A DNA stretch of 64,000 bases from Branchiostoma floridae (Eukaryota > Chordata > Leptocardii > Amphioxiformes > Branchiostomatidae). The stretch's first letter is position 1; every line of letters begins with the position of its first letter. Under the pieces are notes generated by a model. The model worked only from the letters and a program-made list of their open reading frames with translations. It was not told where the DNA came from and made no database searches. This document shows, piece after piece, positions 57,101-60,100 of the stretch. A program made the position numbers and the translations under genes. Location of the stretch: the NCBI RefSeq assembly GCF_000003815.2, contig NC_049989.1:8114169-8178168 (forward strand), given 5' to 3'.

Positions 57101-60100
57101 ACCTGAAAGTCACTTGGGTCTAGTTTATTTTAACCATTCATCAAATAAAACAGGGTTGTTCAGCTCATTCTCCGAGAAAAGCTCGCTATTTGAAAGAAAC
57201 CGCACCTTTGATGAGCCTAGTTCCCTCCCAATTCAGTAGCACCCAACAACTAAACTAAACCAACTAAACTGCTGAACAAGAGAACTTAGACCCTACCTGT
57301 CCTTTCAAACTCAAAACGTCTCCAGATTGGGCAAATTTCAAGGAAAAGAAGGATTTTCAAGGAATTTAAGTGGCACTAAGATTGTATTCCCATTTTTGTG
57401 CCCTCTACTGCACAACGCAACTCTAAAGTAAGCCCTATATCTCAAGTCTTGAAATTAATCATCACTTACTTATATATTGGTCTCTGTAGTAACATAGAAA
57501 TGGCTTTTTGGACAGCCATGCAGTCATGTAATGGAACCTTGCCATTGCTTGCATTTCCATTTACATGTAAGCACACTGGCCGGGTTACCCCTACTCTTCT
57601 CAATGAAATGGCTATTTTATTTCTTTTTTTTACATATCAGTCTTTTTATTGTTTATAAACAAAATAATTTTACAGAAAGAAAATCATGGCAAACATACAG
57701 AAAGTAAATGCACATGTGTAACAACAAAACTGAAACTTAAAATCCAAGAACAAGAGAGTATGATCATAAAATGCCGTGAGAACCCTTCTCATTATACAGG
57801 AAAATAATGGAAATTAACTAGATAGAACAATATGTAATTTACCCCACTTCCCAATGTGTTTCTGAATCTTATTTTGTCTTTGAGCAATAATGAATTCTAA
57901 TTTTTGAAAATAGGAAACAAATGAAATAAAACCAGATAAATCAACACGTTTTCTGCGGTACCTAAATATATAACATTTACCTAAGAGAATAATAAGATTT
58001 GACAAAACTGGGCATCGGTCGCTTAGATCACCAAGGACAGTATTGAAAGCATTCATATGTAAATTTGTATTTGTCAAGTTGAAAAACCAATCCTCCACTT
58101 CAGCCCAGAAATTAGCTACAATTCTACAATCCCAAAATAAGTGTATAATTGTTTCCTCCTCTCCCTGACACAGACTACATAGTGGGGAGTCTATCAGACC
58201 CCAGGTGTATAGTGTTTTATTTACTGTTAAGAATTTAAAAAGCATCTTAAACTGAAACATCCTTGTATATGATTGTATCAATTGAGAGCTTGTAAGGTAA
58301 GCTGTAAACTTGTCTCCATGGGATAGGAGTGTTAAAAAGTTCCTCCCAAGACAGCTGTATTCTATAATGGCTATTTTATTGCCAGTAGGTTTCTTTTAAG
58401 TGTAGTTGGGTTTGACACTTGAGCATTTTGTTAGATGCAGAACAGTAGAGTCAAAATGCAGCTATGTACTGTAACGAATGAGCAGAATGCTTGCAATTTT
58501 CCAGTGACTTACCTGAGATGTTATCTGAACTACAGCTGTATAGTTACTCATAAAGACGTGAAATATGTTTTCCTTACACAAAGGCATAAGTTAGAAGCAA
58601 ATTAGAGCAACACAAGTTTTCACTGCAACAAATTAAAGTACTATTACCAACCACATCAGTACTCAGGTAAAAATAAAACACATGATGAAGCCCAGAAAGT
58701 TTGCATGTCTTTCAAATGACTAAAGTTGGTGTGTGGTTTGCTTGAATGTGTCTTGCACCTACATGGTACTGAAGCGCCATCTATCACCCTCAACCAAAAT
58801 TACAGCTTGAGTTCCAGATGGTACATGACATACATTATCATTGTGCTTCTCTGCTTATATCTAAAATTATGTATATTTAGCACTATGCATTTGTGGGAAA
58901 GAGTATAAAAGTTGAACACACACAAGTCCCCTGTTATTAACTTCTGGTCAAGAAGTCAAACCCAACCTGTTTAGCCAACACTAGTATTAGTCTAGAGTAG
59001 AATATTGTTTATAACTGTTCATTGTCACTTGCATATCTCCTATGTTTATACCATGCACTTGCAATTAGCCCTGGGCATGAACTTGCAAATAAACTTCTTC
59101 TTCCCTTATCTGTGTGTGTGTGTGTGTGTGTGCGTTCATGTGTGTACAGCTGTGTAACTTCATGTGGCTATAGAATAAGAGATGGGTGCTGGTCTACATT
59201 AGGGGTGGGTACCGATACGGTGTACCGGTACAAAACCGTTTTTCTTATTGGACCGGTCCAGAAAAAACGGACCTAAACAATTCGGTGGACCGGATGTTGG
59301 ACCTATTGGAAAAGGAATAGATGTATATGATCAGACATTCACAAATTTTTGGGCTTACCAGTTGAGGAAAATAACAAGAGCGAAGTAGACTAGGGTCTAT
59401 AGTCATTTCTACCAAATTTTACAGTCAATTGTACAAAGGCAGTTAGCCTTGTAGTATTTTAAAACGCCGGTGGGAGTCAAGTACTCCACAAAACAGATTT
59501 CTTTGTAGCGAACAGAACCATTGTTTTGAATATCGTCAATTCACAAGTCTTCACATACTGAATCAGGTCCAGGTTCAGGTCCGGACCAGGACCTGATCCT
59601 CTGGACCTGAACCGGACCTAGACCTGAATTTTCTGTACCGGTATCCACCCCTAGTCTACATGTATTAGTTTGGGAAGGACTTAAGACTTCGACTAGCATT
59701 GTCATATGATAGCTAAGAATTCTGTACCTTTTCCTGATAAGACTGTTGGACATGCTGATATCATCCCTTAGTTGTTCATCAGTTAGCAGCAACAGAAGGT
59801 CTCCGTCAACCTGACTGTCCTTGAAGGCATCCCTGAGAACAACATGGAGGTGGTCTCATGTCAGGGCTCAAAATACCACCTGCATATGCAGGTTAGTGCA
59901 GGTAAAATTGGAGTTGTGTTGGTGTCTGCCTGCACCTAACCTGCATTGGTCCATGTGCTGGGTTTTTATACATTAATGTCCAATGATGCAGTTGTGTATG
60001 GATTGTTATTAGCTACACTGACTGTTACCACCTATCAAGTATAAAAGAAAAAAAAGCAATGGTTCCTGAACAATTTTAGTATGATCCATACTTCTTAAAT

